From: Rallus limicola
Taxonomy: Eukaryota; Chordata; Aves; Gruiformes; Rallidae
DNA: 64,000 bases
Reading direction: 5' to 3'
Assembly (NCBI GenBank): GCA_022605955.1
Contig: JAKCOZ010000005.1
Coordinates: forward strand, 52,143,762-52,207,761
Shown: positions 35,101 to 45,505 of the stretch, piece by piece
Layout: each line of letters opens with the position of its first letter
Numbering within the stretch: position 1 is the first letter of the stretch
The notes under the pieces: model-generated
Seen by the model: the letters and a program-made list of their open reading frames with translations, nothing else
The model's database searches: none
What the model was told of the DNA's origin: nothing
Position numbers and translations under genes: made by a program

Positions 35101-37849
35101 TCCAACATTTTAGAGCACAAGGTTGCCATGTCATTTCATTTGTGAAAATAAATTTGGGTCAGGGAGGTTTAAAACAGAACATCTTCCCCACAGCCCTAAG
35201 GAATCACAGCATTATTCCCAGCTACTCTCAAGTAGGCTTTCATACCTAAAAGGATCCTCCTTAGCTTCAGAATATTACACTGCCCGTGAAAAACACCGTT
35301 CAGAGCAACTGCTGTTCAGCTAGCCAAAAACAACACGTAAGGGAAGTCATCCAGCACCCAGTAACCCTTGTCTCCCAACCACACAAATATTTTGAGGATG
35401 GGAAGCAATCCAGCTCCTGCCAGTGACAAAACCCAGAAGTGAAGTCTCCCTAAAGAACTGAGCCACTGAAATGGAATCAGTCTTAACTATATTAAGGCCT
35501 TGCTTCAAAATTATAGGTTATAGCACACGAGAAAGAAATATATGAGATGGCTTTTTGGTACATGTTTCTATCTCCAAAAAAAATTTATATCCATACTACT
35601 GCTGAAGAAGCAGTAACAATATAATGACTGCAAAAGTAGCTGCTCTAATAACAACTCTAAATTAAGATCAAGGTTTTTTTTCCATGGGATTCAAACATTA
35701 CTTACCTAGACAGTAGACATTATGAGCACAATACGGGGAAGGGGGAAAGGGAGAAGGTATTTAAGGAAACATCTTTTCTAGTGTCCATCCCTTCTCTTTT
35801 TCCTAGGATCAGCACTGGGACACCACCATCCCACATGGATATTGCTGAGCTATCAGCAAAATGCCCCTTAAATGAAACTGTTTCAGCCACATATTTCAGT
35901 TAATTACAAGCACTGAGGCTGGCAGGGTGGAGGGGGGCAAAACACAGCTCATCTCTTCGCAGAGCAAATGAGTTTATGTTGAAAAAATTCTGCCTGATTC
36001 TTCTTACATGACTTGTTGAAACAACTACATCAGAAAATTGCTACGTTGCTCTTTATATTGGAACTCTGAGAAACTAGTTAAAAGGTTGCCAGGCTTCCCA
36101 TAGGGCTGAAGGCTATATTCAAATAACACTATGTCTACTTGGTCCTACATCTTCATGTGCATTACCCATAGATCCCCCAGGACAAAGCTTCAATTCTGTT
36201 TGTATTAGTGAAGATTTATCCTTTTTACCTGTCCTGAGTCTCTCTATGACTGCAAAGTCTACAGATTAAGCTTCTTCGTAGTTTTCATATAGTAAAGGAA
36301 CTTCTTGATAGACTTCCTATAAAAATTTTGGGCAGTGTACCCAAAGAGTTACAGATGAATGCTCGAACAGATTTAAATTTCTAAGAGCTTTTTCACTTGT
36401 GCTTGCTTTTCTAGTCTCTTCTCCATTACACGGACTAGCGCTTTTGCAGCAAGCTTCTACAAAAACAAGAGGCATCTCAACAAGTTTGTCCTGCTCTTCT
36501 CTCAAGCCCTTCCATGCCACCATCCCATACGGAATTAAAGTCTCCATCCAAAACCCCTTACTCCGCCGCTCCCCCAGCCAGGCATTTCTGCTCCACCTTA
36601 ATTCAGCGTGATCCTATCTCTCCATTTCAACCCAAAATCCAGTTTCACTTCACACACGGGACAGTTTACAGCATCCCATGCCTCATCTTCTCTCAAACCA
36701 GCTTCTTCCTCCAACCAGTCAGATGCAGGAAGTTCACTGACAGCTCCCCACTTTCACCTCAAAGACTCGCACCCAGCACAGTTCACAGCCACCCCAAATC
36801 ACCGCTGCTGGTGAAGCTGAGGGGGATATTCAGAAATCTGTGGCTTTTCTGATCAAAAGCCTCTATTAAGCTAATAAAGCCTATGCTTTTTAAAGATCTG
36901 TGTCCAGAAGTAGATTGAATTACAGTCAGATTAGAAAGGTCAACGCAAACAAGAGTTGAAAATCCGTGTCTGGAGGCATTTTATTGAACTTTTGTTCCCA
37001 CAGGTTCCAAAAGCAGTGTAAAGCCTACAGGAAAGTGGTGTGAAGCCACAGGCAGCAATCATACGGTGCTGCTCCCTAATGCCTTTCAGGGCACAATTCT
37101 CGGAAGAGGAAACTCATCTGATATGAAGATTAGTATTCATGTTTACCAAGCTGTAAACACTTTCAGCACTGCTGCAAAACTGAGACCTGCTAGAAGAACT
37201 TAAGAAGAAAGTTAAATAGACACCAAGCAGACTACAAAGCAACTCATCCTGGCCGCATGCATCATCCTCTTTGCTCACAGACCCTTCCTTCGACACTGTC
37301 CCCATACCCAGTGCTCACTAGGCAGCCTCAGCTACCAGATGTGCCCAGAAACACCCCAAAACAACTGGGTTTGGGCCAAACAAGCCCTCATCACAGATCT
37401 GCTGGAGCTCACCGCTGCTGCAAAGATGCTTTCAGACAGCTACTTTATAGGCATGGGGAGCCCCGCACCTTGTTGGACAAGGGCTGGAAAATTATGCTTC
37501 TTGCATTATTTTTATTGACCGTCAGAAAAGCCCTCTCGACAGTTCCACCGCGCTGAGGGAACTTCAGCCCAGTCCCCGCGGACCCCTCTCTCCTCCCCAC
37601 ACGCCGCCACCCCCATCGGAGCGCCCCAAGCCGCGCCCCCGGCGACAACCGCTCCCCGTCCCGGACCACCGCCACCCTCCCGGCGTTCGGCGGCAGCTGG
37701 CAGGCGGCTTTACCTGGCTTCTTCCCCCGCCACTCGGCCCACAGCAGCGTGAGGTCGCCGTCGGCCCGCAGCCAGCGGAGCAGCTGCACCAGGAGGGCGA
37801 GGAGGGCACCGCCCGCCAGCGCCAAGCACAGCGTACAGCCCCACGCCAT
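17081..37849 (-). CDS. DHRS7: Dehydrogenase/reductase SDR family member 7 (DHRS7)
   Basis: The product is an NAD(P)(H)-dependent short-chain dehydrogenase/reductase of the SDR34C type, ER-membrane associated; the human enzyme is reported to reduce steroid and retinoid carbonyls. The coding exons in transcript order are 37714-37849, 32064-32216, 26302-26408, 25142-25381, 19711-19833, 17847-18062 and 17081-17116. They total 1011 nt and 336 residues, all introns are GT-AG and the frame is unbroken. Visible features: a hydrophobic N-terminal anchor (residues about 5-24), cofactor motif TGASSGIG (57-64), NNGG (138-141), active-site Asn163 in LNYLG, Ser191, Tyr204 and Lys208 (YCASK), and the NICPGPV motif after the catalytic lysine. 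The tail is [10 protein letters not shown]...[16 protein letters not shown]. The length is close to the human 339. Transcription starts in a CpG island, and the gene is convergent with PCNX4. Confidence 0.96.
17117..17846 (-). other. DHRS7: DHRS7 intron 6
   Basis: A 730-base intron containing a strong G-quadruplex motif on the plus strand (17290-17314); otherwise nothing recognisable. Confidence 0.75.
17290..17314 (+). repeat. G-quadruplex-forming motif
   Basis: Five runs of G (5, 3, 4, 3 and 4 bases) separated by T or TT, matching the G3+N1-7 pattern with very short loops. It lies in DHRS7 intron 6 on the strand that serves as transcription template. Confidence 0.85.
17847..18062 (-). other. 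DHRS7: DHRS7 coding exon 6
   Basis: A 216-base phase 0-0 exon encoding residues 254-325, beginning [20 protein letters not shown] and including [19 protein letters not shown] and [17 protein letters not shown]. The acceptor is CTCCAG on the minus strand (complement above 18062) and the donor is GTAAGG (17841-17846 complement). Confidence 0.94.
18063..19710 (-). other. DHRS7: DHRS7 intron 5
   Basis: Holds the CR1 copy at 19412-19695 next to the exon 5 donor. The rest has no recognisable feature. Several 100-175-codon open frames on both strands look like chance. Confidence 0.7.
19412..19695 (-). mobile_element. CR1 LINE 3' fragment abutting DHRS7 exon 5
   Basis: A 5'-truncated CR1 on the minus strand (same sense as DHRS7) with a double octamer-type 3' terminus at 19412-19430 and the C-terminal part of the CR1 reverse-transcriptase ORF still open ([12 protein letters not shown]... 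[11 protein letters not shown]...[11 protein letters not shown]). CR1 similarity begins about 15 bases inside the intron from the exon 5 donor, in the DHRS7 reading frame. Confidence 0.92.
19711..19833 (-). other. DHRS7: DHRS7 coding exon 5
   Basis: A 123-base phase 0-0 exon encoding residues 213-253: [20 protein letters not shown], then the SDR motif ICPGPVQS and [13 protein letters not shown]. The acceptor is TTCCAG above 19833 and the donor is GTAAGG just below 19711. Confidence 0.94.
22620..22803. repeat. A-rich / (AAAC)n low-complexity block
   Basis: Two A-rich segments (about 22620-22680 and 22748-22803) with poly(A) runs and degenerate AAAC, AAAAC and ACCCC words. It may be the decayed tail of an old insertion, but no body is visible. 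Confidence 0.8.
22866..23320 (-). mobile_element. CR1 LINE 3' fragment
   Basis: About 455 bases in minus orientation. The 3' end is at 22866 (agaatcacagaatcagagaat), followed by complements of the typical blocks gggcagcctgttcca and gaggtctcccctcagtctcc, ending near ccttctctggacac. It lies in DHRS7 intron 4, sense to the gene. Confidence 0.92.
24262..24460 (-). mobile_element. CR1 LINE 3' fragment (older)
   Basis: Minus-oriented CR1 3' region with the ggttggaaaagacctttgag and ctgggcagcctgttccaata blocks. It is shorter and more diverged than its neighbour and ends at about 24460. Confidence 0.88.
25142..25381 (-). other. DHRS7: DHRS7 coding exon 4 (catalytic)
   Basis: A 240-base phase 0-0 exon encoding residues 133-212. 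It carries [14 protein letters not shown] with Asn163, VTVSS with Ser191, and YCASK with Tyr204 and Lys208: all SDR catalytic residues. The acceptor is CCTGAG above 25381 and the donor is GTAAGC below 25142. Confidence 0.96.
25382..26301 (-). other. DHRS7: DHRS7 intron 3
   Basis: A 920-base intron; nothing recognisable inside. Confidence 0.75.
26302..26408 (-). other. DHRS7: DHRS7 coding exon 3
   Basis: Encodes residues 97-132 ([20 protein letters not shown]...VLKHFGK). LDLTD is the family's adenine-ring region. The acceptor TTGTAG lies above 26408; the donor GTAAGG lies below 26302. Confidence 0.93.
28108..28157 (+). mobile_element. Short CR1 3'-tail relic
   Basis: About 50 bases matching the CR1 3' terminal block (cctcctgaggtccattccaa, then a decayed octamer region). 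The body is missing. Confidence 0.5.
28237..28270. repeat. Pyrimidine tract T(n)(CTTT)n
   Basis: A homopolymeric T run followed by CTTT units in DHRS7 intron 2. Confidence 0.75.
28955..30250 (+). mobile_element. Ancient CR1 LINE with reverse-transcriptase-derived sequence
   Basis: Highly diverged plus-strand copy that keeps the order of CR1 internal blocks. It shows tactcattgctttctttgcc then gtcttcactgg near 29005-29040, ggggagaacatcatttacct near 29417, ccaggcccaaagagtagt near 29548, and ctccatctggagtcatgtgt near 30040. The coding frame is full of stops. It is antisense to DHRS7 and the ends are approximate. Confidence 0.75.
30950..31432 (+). mobile_element. CR1 LINE 3' fragment with open C-terminal pol ORF
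   Basis: Plus-oriented CR1 from the ccctggagtgtgtccagaga block to its 3' end (ggccctttccaatgttaatg then attctatg). A frame from about 30922 to 31353 is open and encodes the CR1 reverse-transcriptase C-terminus ([19 protein letters not shown]..., ...[15 protein letters not shown]...). It is antisense to DHRS7 and less decayed than its neighbour. Confidence 0.92.
32064..32216 (-). other. DHRS7: DHRS7 coding exon 2 (cofactor-binding)
   Basis: Encodes residues 46-96: [28 protein letters not shown]..., which contains the Rossmann TGxxxGIG motif and [17 protein letters not shown]. The acceptor GATAG lies above 32216 and the donor GTAAGT below 32064; phase 1 in and out. Confidence 0.95.
32217..37713 (-). 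other. DHRS7: DHRS7 intron 1
   Basis: A 5.5-kb first intron with one CR1 (33476-34135). The remainder, including 34140-37550, shows no recognisable gene, RNA or repeat. Confidence 0.75.
33476..34135 (-). mobile_element. CR1 LINE 3' fragment, about 660 bases
   Basis: Minus-oriented CR1 with the 3' terminus at 33476 (tagaatcatagaatgctttg) and the internal complement blocks through to ccctaagtccttctcctcag near 34080-34100. It is the longest well-preserved minus-strand copy in the window. It is sense to DHRS7, in intron 1. Confidence 0.93.
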
Positions 37850-38250
37850 GACCGCCCGCCACCACCTCCGCCTCCTGCCGCCGCTTTATCAGGGACGCGG
37901 CTCGGCGGGAGCCGCCCCCGCTGCCCGAAGCCAGCGCCTGCCCCACAGCAGCGCGATGCCGGCCTCCTCTCCGCCTTCCGCCACCCCTTCCACCCCCTTT
38001 CCCCGCGGTGTTGGGGCGGGCGGCTCCACCCCGCAGCGCTTCCCTTCGCCGCGGCCTGTCCAGCGCCTCCCAGCCCCGGTAGGGGCCCCGCGGCGGCCGG
38101 GGCTGGTCGGTAGCCCGGCCCCGGGGCTGGCGCAGTCAAGGCTGCGAGGATAAGCGCTGGGTTTGTAGGGGAGAGGCCATGCATGTGACGGGGTGAAGGT
38201 CGGTTTCTGGGAGCGGGGCCCTCTTTATTTCCCCTCTTCGACGTGTCCCC
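37555..38250. promoter_or_regulatory. DHRS7: CpG island / DHRS7 promoter region
   Basis: Abrupt rise in G+C and CpG density around the first DHRS7 exon, continuing upstream (higher coordinates) to about 38.25 kb. No clear TATA box is visible. The start ATG (complement of 37847-37849) has G at -3 and G at +4. The long open frames on both strands here are composition artefacts. Confidence 0.8.
37714..37849 (-). other. DHRS7: DHRS7 coding exon 1
   Basis: Encodes residues 1-45 plus one base: [20 protein letters not shown], then [20 protein letters not shown] and RGKKP. This is a hydrophobic N-terminal anchor followed by the family's [13 protein letters not shown] signature. The donor CCAG|GTAAAG is the complement of 37708-37717. 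Confidence 0.95.
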
Positions 38251-39599
38251 GACGGGAGAGGAGGGCTGCCTCTGGGCTGGTAAACAACGCTGGACGCTGC
38301 ACGTCCGTGGGCCTTGGGCAGATGTCCAGGCCAGCTTGGCTTCTGTGTTAGGGATCAGAAACCAGTGCTCATCCTCCTGAGGAAAGCCTTGGGGACTGGA
38401 GCAATTCCTCCCCCGCCCCTTCCCCACCCAGAACTGCCTGGCAGCCCCCAGCAGAGCTGCAGTGGAACCCCACCCTTGACACAGCCCACACTGTGTTCCC
38501 CTTGCAGGAAGCTGTGGGTCTGGCAGTATAGAGGCCTTCCCTGCCTGGGTTCCTCCAGTAATGCTCCCCTTGGCCATGTCTCCTAACCGTGCCAGCTGCC
38601 AAGGCAAACCCGGTTCTCGCACAGACCTGCTCTGGCCAACATTTAAACCTCGGGTTTAAACCCTGGGCTCTGAAATCAGTGTGCTGGATGCTCACAGGTA
38701 CTAAAACCCCAGAGACCGTGGTGTTTCTGGACATCAAATTGCTCTGTCAACAGCTTTGTAGCGCTTACTTGCAGAAGTGCAAAACTCTGTTTTTACTACC
38801 TTTCAGTCAGGAAGTACAGCTATAAAACCCATTATAATTTCTGCCTCCTTGCCAGACACTTGACACAAATGCATGCAGGCCACACGGTTGTTGGGAGAGG
38901 CACACAGCCCCTGTCCCCAAAACCTCACAAGCTAAAGCCCCCGTTCTGTCAGAAGACTTGGCCCAGGATGACCATGTTTACTGCAGACTGCTGCCCAGTC
39001 TGTCCCAGCTCCACCAATGATCAAAGGATTCATCTGTCAACATCTGAGTTGCCAGAAAAATAGGTATTACAGCTTTCCGAGACAAAACACAGCCATGGTC
39101 TGCCTTTAACCTTTACTTTCTGACTGGTATTTCTGAAGGCAACAGAAAAATAAAAATACATCGCCAATGTTCTCTGTATCTATAAATTGCATCAAACCTT
39201 AATGGTGTCCAAACTAGTTGCTAATTAAATGTTTGTCGTGTTTCAGAGTAGAAACAAGCTTTTGGAGGTTACAAAGGAAAACTGTCACAGGAATTGTGAC
39301 TGCTCAGAGTTACAAGTCACAGCTACAAATGCTTGTTGTATTTCCCCATTTTGTCACGTTTTACACAGTTGAGAACTACTTTGTGCAGTGCTTAGCATGA
39401 CGGAAATTTAGCACCACACAAAACACAAATAATATTATTAAATAGCAAGCAATTGAAACTGTTTCCCCTCCTTTCCAGTTGAAAATTAGAACATGATGAA
39501 CACATTTTCTCATTGCAAAATTTAGCTGTCCACCCCTGTCAGATCTTTATAACCCCTTCTAATAAAAATTCTGGGTCTTATTTCCTCCTTCGTGCCCAG

Positions 39600-39803
39600 T
39601 GCAGATGGTTGTACAGCTAATCGTTGCACCACAATGCACCAGAACAGGCGATATAAAGTTGGAAGAGGACGTACACTGCACCTGCACAGTGGGGATGTTC
39701 CTGGCTATCCCAAACCAGACAGGTATAGGGCAGCTCGGGCTGAGCACAGAAAGGATGAGCAGGAGAAGCTCATGAGGTACCAGCACCCTGTGATTGGCCC
39801 GCG
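39600..39803 (+). other. Exon-like open segment, unrecognised
   Basis: A pyrimidine-rich acceptor (tttcctccttcgtgcccag, AG at 39598-39599) and a GTGAGA donor at 39804 flank 204 bases, a multiple of three. One frame is open throughout and gives a hydrophilic, basic peptide (…VPGYPKPDRYRAARAEHRKDEQEKLMRYQHPVIGP). The base composition is richer in G+C and CpG than its surroundings. I do not recognise the peptide. It could be an exon of an unannotated transcript, an old retrocopy fragment, or chance. Confidence 0.3.
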
Positions 39804-40448
39804 GTGAGAATTTATCCTGTAGGTCTGTGCTTCAACCCTTATTTCACAACAAAAAATGAATAAAATAAGCTTGCTCTTGTTTTCAAAAAGTTCGGTTACA
39901 GAACTAATTCTTGTGCATTTGTACACCTGCACAACTGCCATCAGTGGGGCCTTCACTGCCTCTCCCCAAGACTGCGAGGACAGGCCTGAAGTGCCTGCTC
40001 AGGCATCATTACCTTTACAAGGTAATGTCCATTCATGCTGGGTTCCAACTTGTCGAAAGTAAATAAGCTCATCTCATTAGTATTATCTCAATGATAAATA
40101 TACCTAAGGAATTATCTTAATTATACCCACTCGAGTCTATTAAAAAGATTTCTTCTGAGATCCCCACCAGATAAAAAGCAGTAAAGCTGCCACAGGCAGC
40201 AGCTTTTACCTACGGCTGCTGTAAACCATCCAAATCTTCCTGGACTGTGAGATTTTTTTCTCAACCCCACAGCAACTGGTAAAAGACTGATGGGAGTTCA
40301 GGCCTGCCGCTTCCAGTCTTGCCTTGATGGCCAGCAGTGCTCTGATTTTCCTTCTGGAAGTTCAACTTTGAGGGCTGACATCAGCATACACTCTTTTTGT
40401 TGCTTCAGGGCCTGCAACTACTTAGAAGAGCTGTTTGACAAGTATTTG

Positions 40449-40471
40449 ACTTGGATTTGTCAAATCCAAGT
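40449..40471. repeat. Perfect 11-bp inverted repeat with 1-base loop
   Basis: The arms ACTTGGATTTG and CAAATCCAAGT flank a single T. No known element is attached. Confidence 0.85.
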
Positions 40472-41117
40472 GAAACACCTCTTAAAAGATCGCACCAGAA
40501 TGAAGCCTGTGGATTTGACCAACACTAGAATTCCTAAGGAAAACCAAAAATATATCTACTTCTAATGCCTGAGCTTAGTTTCCACCTGAGAAGCTAATTT
40601 TCACTTTCTGAAGGGACTGCTGACAGTTTTTAAAAGTCAAACCAAAGTCAACCTGAACATCAACAGGCTGAAGGCTAGTCCTGCTGCACTTTGTGCTGGG
40701 ATTTATGCAGACAGCACTTTGGAGTCCAACAAACACATTTTGCTATCTAGACCAAGTACATAACTGTGGTTGCGAAGTGCAAGGGCCCAACATAAAGCTG
40801 AAGTGCAAGGCTCTGAAAACAACATGAGAAAGAGTTCCCAGTGTGGGAGGTCACAGTCACACCCTGCTGTGAACCTTGTCGAGGTTCCCTATGTTGACTC
40901 TGTGGCAGCAGATAACAGATCAATTAAACTCAGCACATAACATGCTAACATGCCTTAGACTTAAGTGTTACACAAATTATATTGACACACTTAATGTAAA
41001 TAAAAGCAAGATGCCTTCTGTCCCCAAACCATCAAGGCAGAAATAAATGGTTGATTAGATTGCTGCTTCTATGTATTTATTTTTTTTCTGCAATTTTGCA
41101 CAGTATTGAGAAAATTG

Positions 41118-41781
41118 TGTGCAAAAATGCAATGGCCCAGTGGAACTAGGGGATGAATGGATTAACAGCTGTCCTGTGAAAAAAGACTTGCAGATACTGG
41201 TGGATGAAAAACTGGATATCAGCAGACTATGTGCATTTGCAACCCACATTCTGTTCCTCTACTCCACTCTTGTGAGATGTCCCCCTGGAGTACTGTGTCC
41301 AGCTCTGGGGGCCACAGCACAAGAAGCTGTTGCAGCAAGTCCAGAGGAGGCCATGAAGATGCTCAGATAGCTGGACAACCTCTGCTCTGGAGACAGGCTG
41401 TGAGAGTTGGGTTGGTCAGCCTGGAGAAGAGAAGGCTCTGGGGAGACCATATAGATGCCTACCAATACCTGAATGGGCTACAGGAAAGCTGGAGAGGGAC
41501 TGGTTACAAGAGTGGAGTGACAGGACAAGGAGCATGACTTTGAAAGAGGGTAGATTTATATTATATATTGGGAAGAAATCCTTCCCTGTGAGGGCAGTGA
41601 GGCCCTGGGTGTCCAGAGAAACTGTGGCTGCCCCTGTATCACTGGCAGTGTTCAAGGCCAGGTTGGATGGGGCTTTGGGCAGCCTGAGCTAGTGGAGGGT
41701 GTCCCTGCCCATGGCAAGGGATTGGAACTAGATGAGCCTGAAGGTCCCTTCCAAACTACTCTATGAGTCTGTGATTCTATA
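41118..41781 (+). mobile_element. CR1 LINE 3' fragment, about 660 bases
   Basis: Plus-oriented CR1 with blocks ggagtactgtgtccagctct (about 41286), gtcagcctggagaagagaag (about 41417) and aaggtcccttccaaactact (about 41740), then the octamer-like end. The coding remnants are broken by stops. Confidence 0.92.
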
Positions 41782-44700
41782 AAATTGTAAATTTTCACAG
41801 ATTTATGGATGAAGCGCTTCCTCTTGCAGTGTTCACAAGGGGGACTCAGATGACATGATACCAGCCCTGGTAATAATACTGCAAAAGCATGGGTGTGAAT
41901 ATTTTCCACAGTACCATGATGCAATTTCTTTGATCTGTGTTAGAGTAAATAAAGCTCCAGTGTCATTATTGGGGATTATTTCAGTGTCTGCGCAAAACAT
42001 AATTTGAAAAATGCTCTTACTTTAGTAAATTATTTATGGAGGAACAATAGCAGTAACATGGATAGCATTAAGGAGAGCAGCACTATATTCCCTTTTCCTG
42101 TATTTACTCTTCCACTGTGAGCAAAACACACGCTCCTTCTAAGGAGAAAAGCTCTTTGCTTAAGAAAACAAAATTTTAGGGAGAGCCTGTCATACAACGA
42201 GTGCAAGTGAAGTAAGGCCAATTTTGAATCCAAGCTATCTGCTTCAGAATGTTATCTGTGCTATGTGGTTTAGGCTTGCTAGAAGAAGACACAAACACAC
42301 ACACAGCCAGACAGTCCCACAAAAGTGTAATGAAGTGTCAAAAATACTTCTTACATAAATAGTGTGATCAGACAGCGGATATAAACCTGCTTTCTGTAAT
42401 TCTTATCTTAGATCTGGTTTAACCACAAATTATTATTTAGGAAGATGTTGTCTCTTTTGTAATAGCATTTACTGAAAACTTAAAAATGTCTCCTAGGTAA
42501 GGGACATAAATTTGAGCCTTTTAAATGAGGGAAACATTTTGATCTGATGCTGATTTGGGGTCCAATTCCACTGTCATTATGTCAGTGCCATTTTTCCTAT
42601 TGCTTACAAAGAGCACAAGCTGTCTGTTTTCTGCATCAGAATTACCTTCTTGCCTTCAGGTCTCTGAGGTTTTGTGCACTTAAGCCACTGCATCCCTAGC
42701 TACTCTCATCTCCTCTCATTTCAGCTTTTAGCATGTTGTTAAATCCTCGTGGCTTTTAGCCCTTTCTGCCTGCCTTCTCACACAGGCCACTTGAAGACAG
42801 GCTTGAAGGAAATAACTTCAGCTTTTCTTCCTTCACATCTCTCCTTCTTTGCTCCTCGCATCCATCCCATTTCAGTCTAGTTAAGATTTTGTGTGTGAGC
42901 TCCCATCAGGTTAGAACTTGGAAGACTAGCTCTAATCAGGGTAAGCTGAACTACTCTGTCTTCTATACATTTGTAAAACCAGTAAATAGAAGTGTTGGTA
43001 TTGCCTTCCTGGCCACTGTATTACAGTTTAGTACAACCTGTTCCCAAGCAATAGAAGGCAAACCAGAGAAACTGGTGTTTGGGGTTTTTTTTTTGCCAGA
43101 GTACACTACATCTGTACCAGTTCAGTCAAATGGGGCCAAGGGGCGAAGCCATACACTGGCACATGATGATCCATACCTTTAAACTGTTAGCATGGTTCCT
43201 GGTAAGGCTTTGCCCACAAACACTGTCCAAGGAATGTGGGTTATATCTGAAGCTATAGACATGAGCCAGGTCAGGCCAGTTGTGTCAGAACTAGAAAGTC
43301 CACAGATTGTTTTACTTACTAGTGGAGATAGAGCAAAATAGTTATGCAAGACTTTGCAACTGTTTAGTTAAGCACACTCTAAGTTAAAGTGGTGTAACTG
43401 TGAGTAAATGATTCTTGTCTCTTCTCTTATCCCTACACCTCACCATGTCCTCTCTCAGAAAAAAATATATGTAGAAAAGCATCTTGACAACCATGGGGCA
43501 TCAGAGAAAAATACAAAACAGTAATATAAAAAGACACTGTGGCAAGTCAATTCTTACTCAGACAGCCAGGGGAAATCTAGGAAGCACCTTCAGCCACACA
43601 AGTAGATGACTCCTGGTTGTTGGTCAGTGACTTTTTGTGTCCAGGGGAAGGATTATCCTCAATGTAAGAGTGAGCCATTTTCTCCACTCTACCCAGTGTC
43701 ACACTTGTGTCTGAGGCTCTAAAACTCTGCAGTGATCCCAGCCACCTGCAGCTATTCCGGGCCCTGCCCTTCCAAATTTCACATCCATGACTTCTCAGTT
43801 AGATTCTGAACTGCTTGACTTTTTGTTTGCAGAGGGCTTGCCATGCCATTGCCCCCATCTGCATTAACTCCGTCTGTTTAAAAGGGGCATGTTACATTTC
43901 GAAGGACATTTGCCTCCAGAGAGGTCCTGCACATCAAGTCTCCCTCGCTGACCTAACTGGATCTTAGAATGTGATTTAAGTATTCCAGATGTGACCTTCA
44001 TAGAAGGGTGAATTTTATTCAGGTCTGCCTGCCTGAGCTCAGCTCATTCCTGTAGGCCACTCTACTTCGACTTCTCATCCTGTTTATTGACATGAGAAGC
44101 ACTTTTACTCAGGCAAGTAATAATAAGGGAAATCCAGAAAAAACCCACAACCTTTTCTGCAGGAGATGGGCCATTTATATGAAGATAAGATTTGTTTAGT
44201 ATGATGGAACAGTGATGGAACCCAGAGTCCTTATGTTGTATTATCCATTTCCTTTTCATAACATACTTTCTTTAGTTTACATTAAGGGATATGACTAAAT
44301 CACCTGTGTTTATCTAAATAAGAGAACATGTTCAGGTGAATTGAACAAAACTACATCACCTGATAATGCTGTTTTGTTTGTGTGACATTACTGCTATGTA
44401 ATTCTTCATGATTATTCCAATGAAATACTAGAAGATGTCAAGATAGAAATATATGATGGATTTTACCTCTGAGGAATAGCTGTAGGTAAAGGCTTGAACA
44501 TACCACGTCATATGGATATACCATACCCGGGTAAGTGACAGAAAGCAAGTATTTCATGTTTTTCTTTTTAAAAAAGCTTTCTCACTTTCTTGACACAGAA
44601 CAATCCTCTTGTGATGGTGAACAAGAGGAAACCACAACCATTGATATTTACGTTGTGATTCTTAGTCATGTTTTACATCTGTTGTCCTGGGCTGGGTTAC

Positions 44701-45149
44701 AAGGTCACCAAAGTCAACCAAAAGATTTGTGCTGCCTTTTCCACATTTAGAATTTTCCAAATACATACACAGGCATATATAAAACAATATTTATTAATTT
44801 TAAATCTGCTGCAATGAATCAAGAAAGGTTTCTTTCTCTGCAGGCTCCCTCATTGCACTAGTACTAAAAAGACTACTCATACAGGGAACTAGGGAAAACT
44901 TTCTCTCCAGTATCATTGAACATTAAGAGAGGGATAGGAAGAGGAAAATTTGAAGGTGGTGTCCAAAAGGTTGATTCTATAGAGCTTGGTTTCCCTGAGC
45001 ACCCACTGTAGTCACCAGAAACAAATTCCATCTTGAGGTGGCCAGGGAGCGTAAATTAGGAACCTGCTCTGAAGCCTGCACTGAAAGATTTTCTCTCTCC
45101 CCGTCTCCTTACACAGAGGTAGCACTTGGAGTAGCTGGTGGAGGGAAAT

Positions 45150-45505
45150 ATAGAATCACAGAATGGTCTGGGTTGGAAGGGACCCCAAGGATCACAGAGT
45201 TCCAGCCCCCCTGCCACAGGTAGAGCCACCAACCTCCAGGCCTGGATCTACACATGGTTGCCCAGGGCCCCATCCAACCTGGCCTTGAACACCCCCAGGG
45301 ATGGGGCATCCACCACCTCTCTGGGCAGCCTGTTCCAGCCCCTCACCACTCTCTCTGTAAAGAGCTCCTCCCTAATATCTAATCTAAACCTTCCCTCCTT
45401 TAGCTTTAGTCCATTGCCCCCGTCCTGCCATTGTCTGCCCTTTTAAAAAGTTGATTCCTCTCCTGTTTGTATGCTCCCTTCAGGTCTCCCACAATCTCTG
45501 AAGAG
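45150..45505 (-). mobile_element. CR1 LINE 3' fragment
   Basis: Minus-oriented copy of the same subfamily as the ones at 7089 and 19412 (shared ggttggaagggaccccaagg and ggcctggatctacac blocks), clearly preserved to about 45430. The next 75 bases look like further CR1 after a small internal deletion. Confidence 0.9.

Noticed and set aside
37564..38622. 352-codon minus-strand ORF over the DHRS7 promoter
   Set aside because: It is in a different frame from DHRS7 exon 1 and is low-complexity Gly/Arg/Pro. It is a CpG-island artefact.
42889..43182. 97-codon plus-strand ORF
   Set aside because: No recognisable motif and no exon-like borders; consistent with chance in 16 kb of intergenic DNA.
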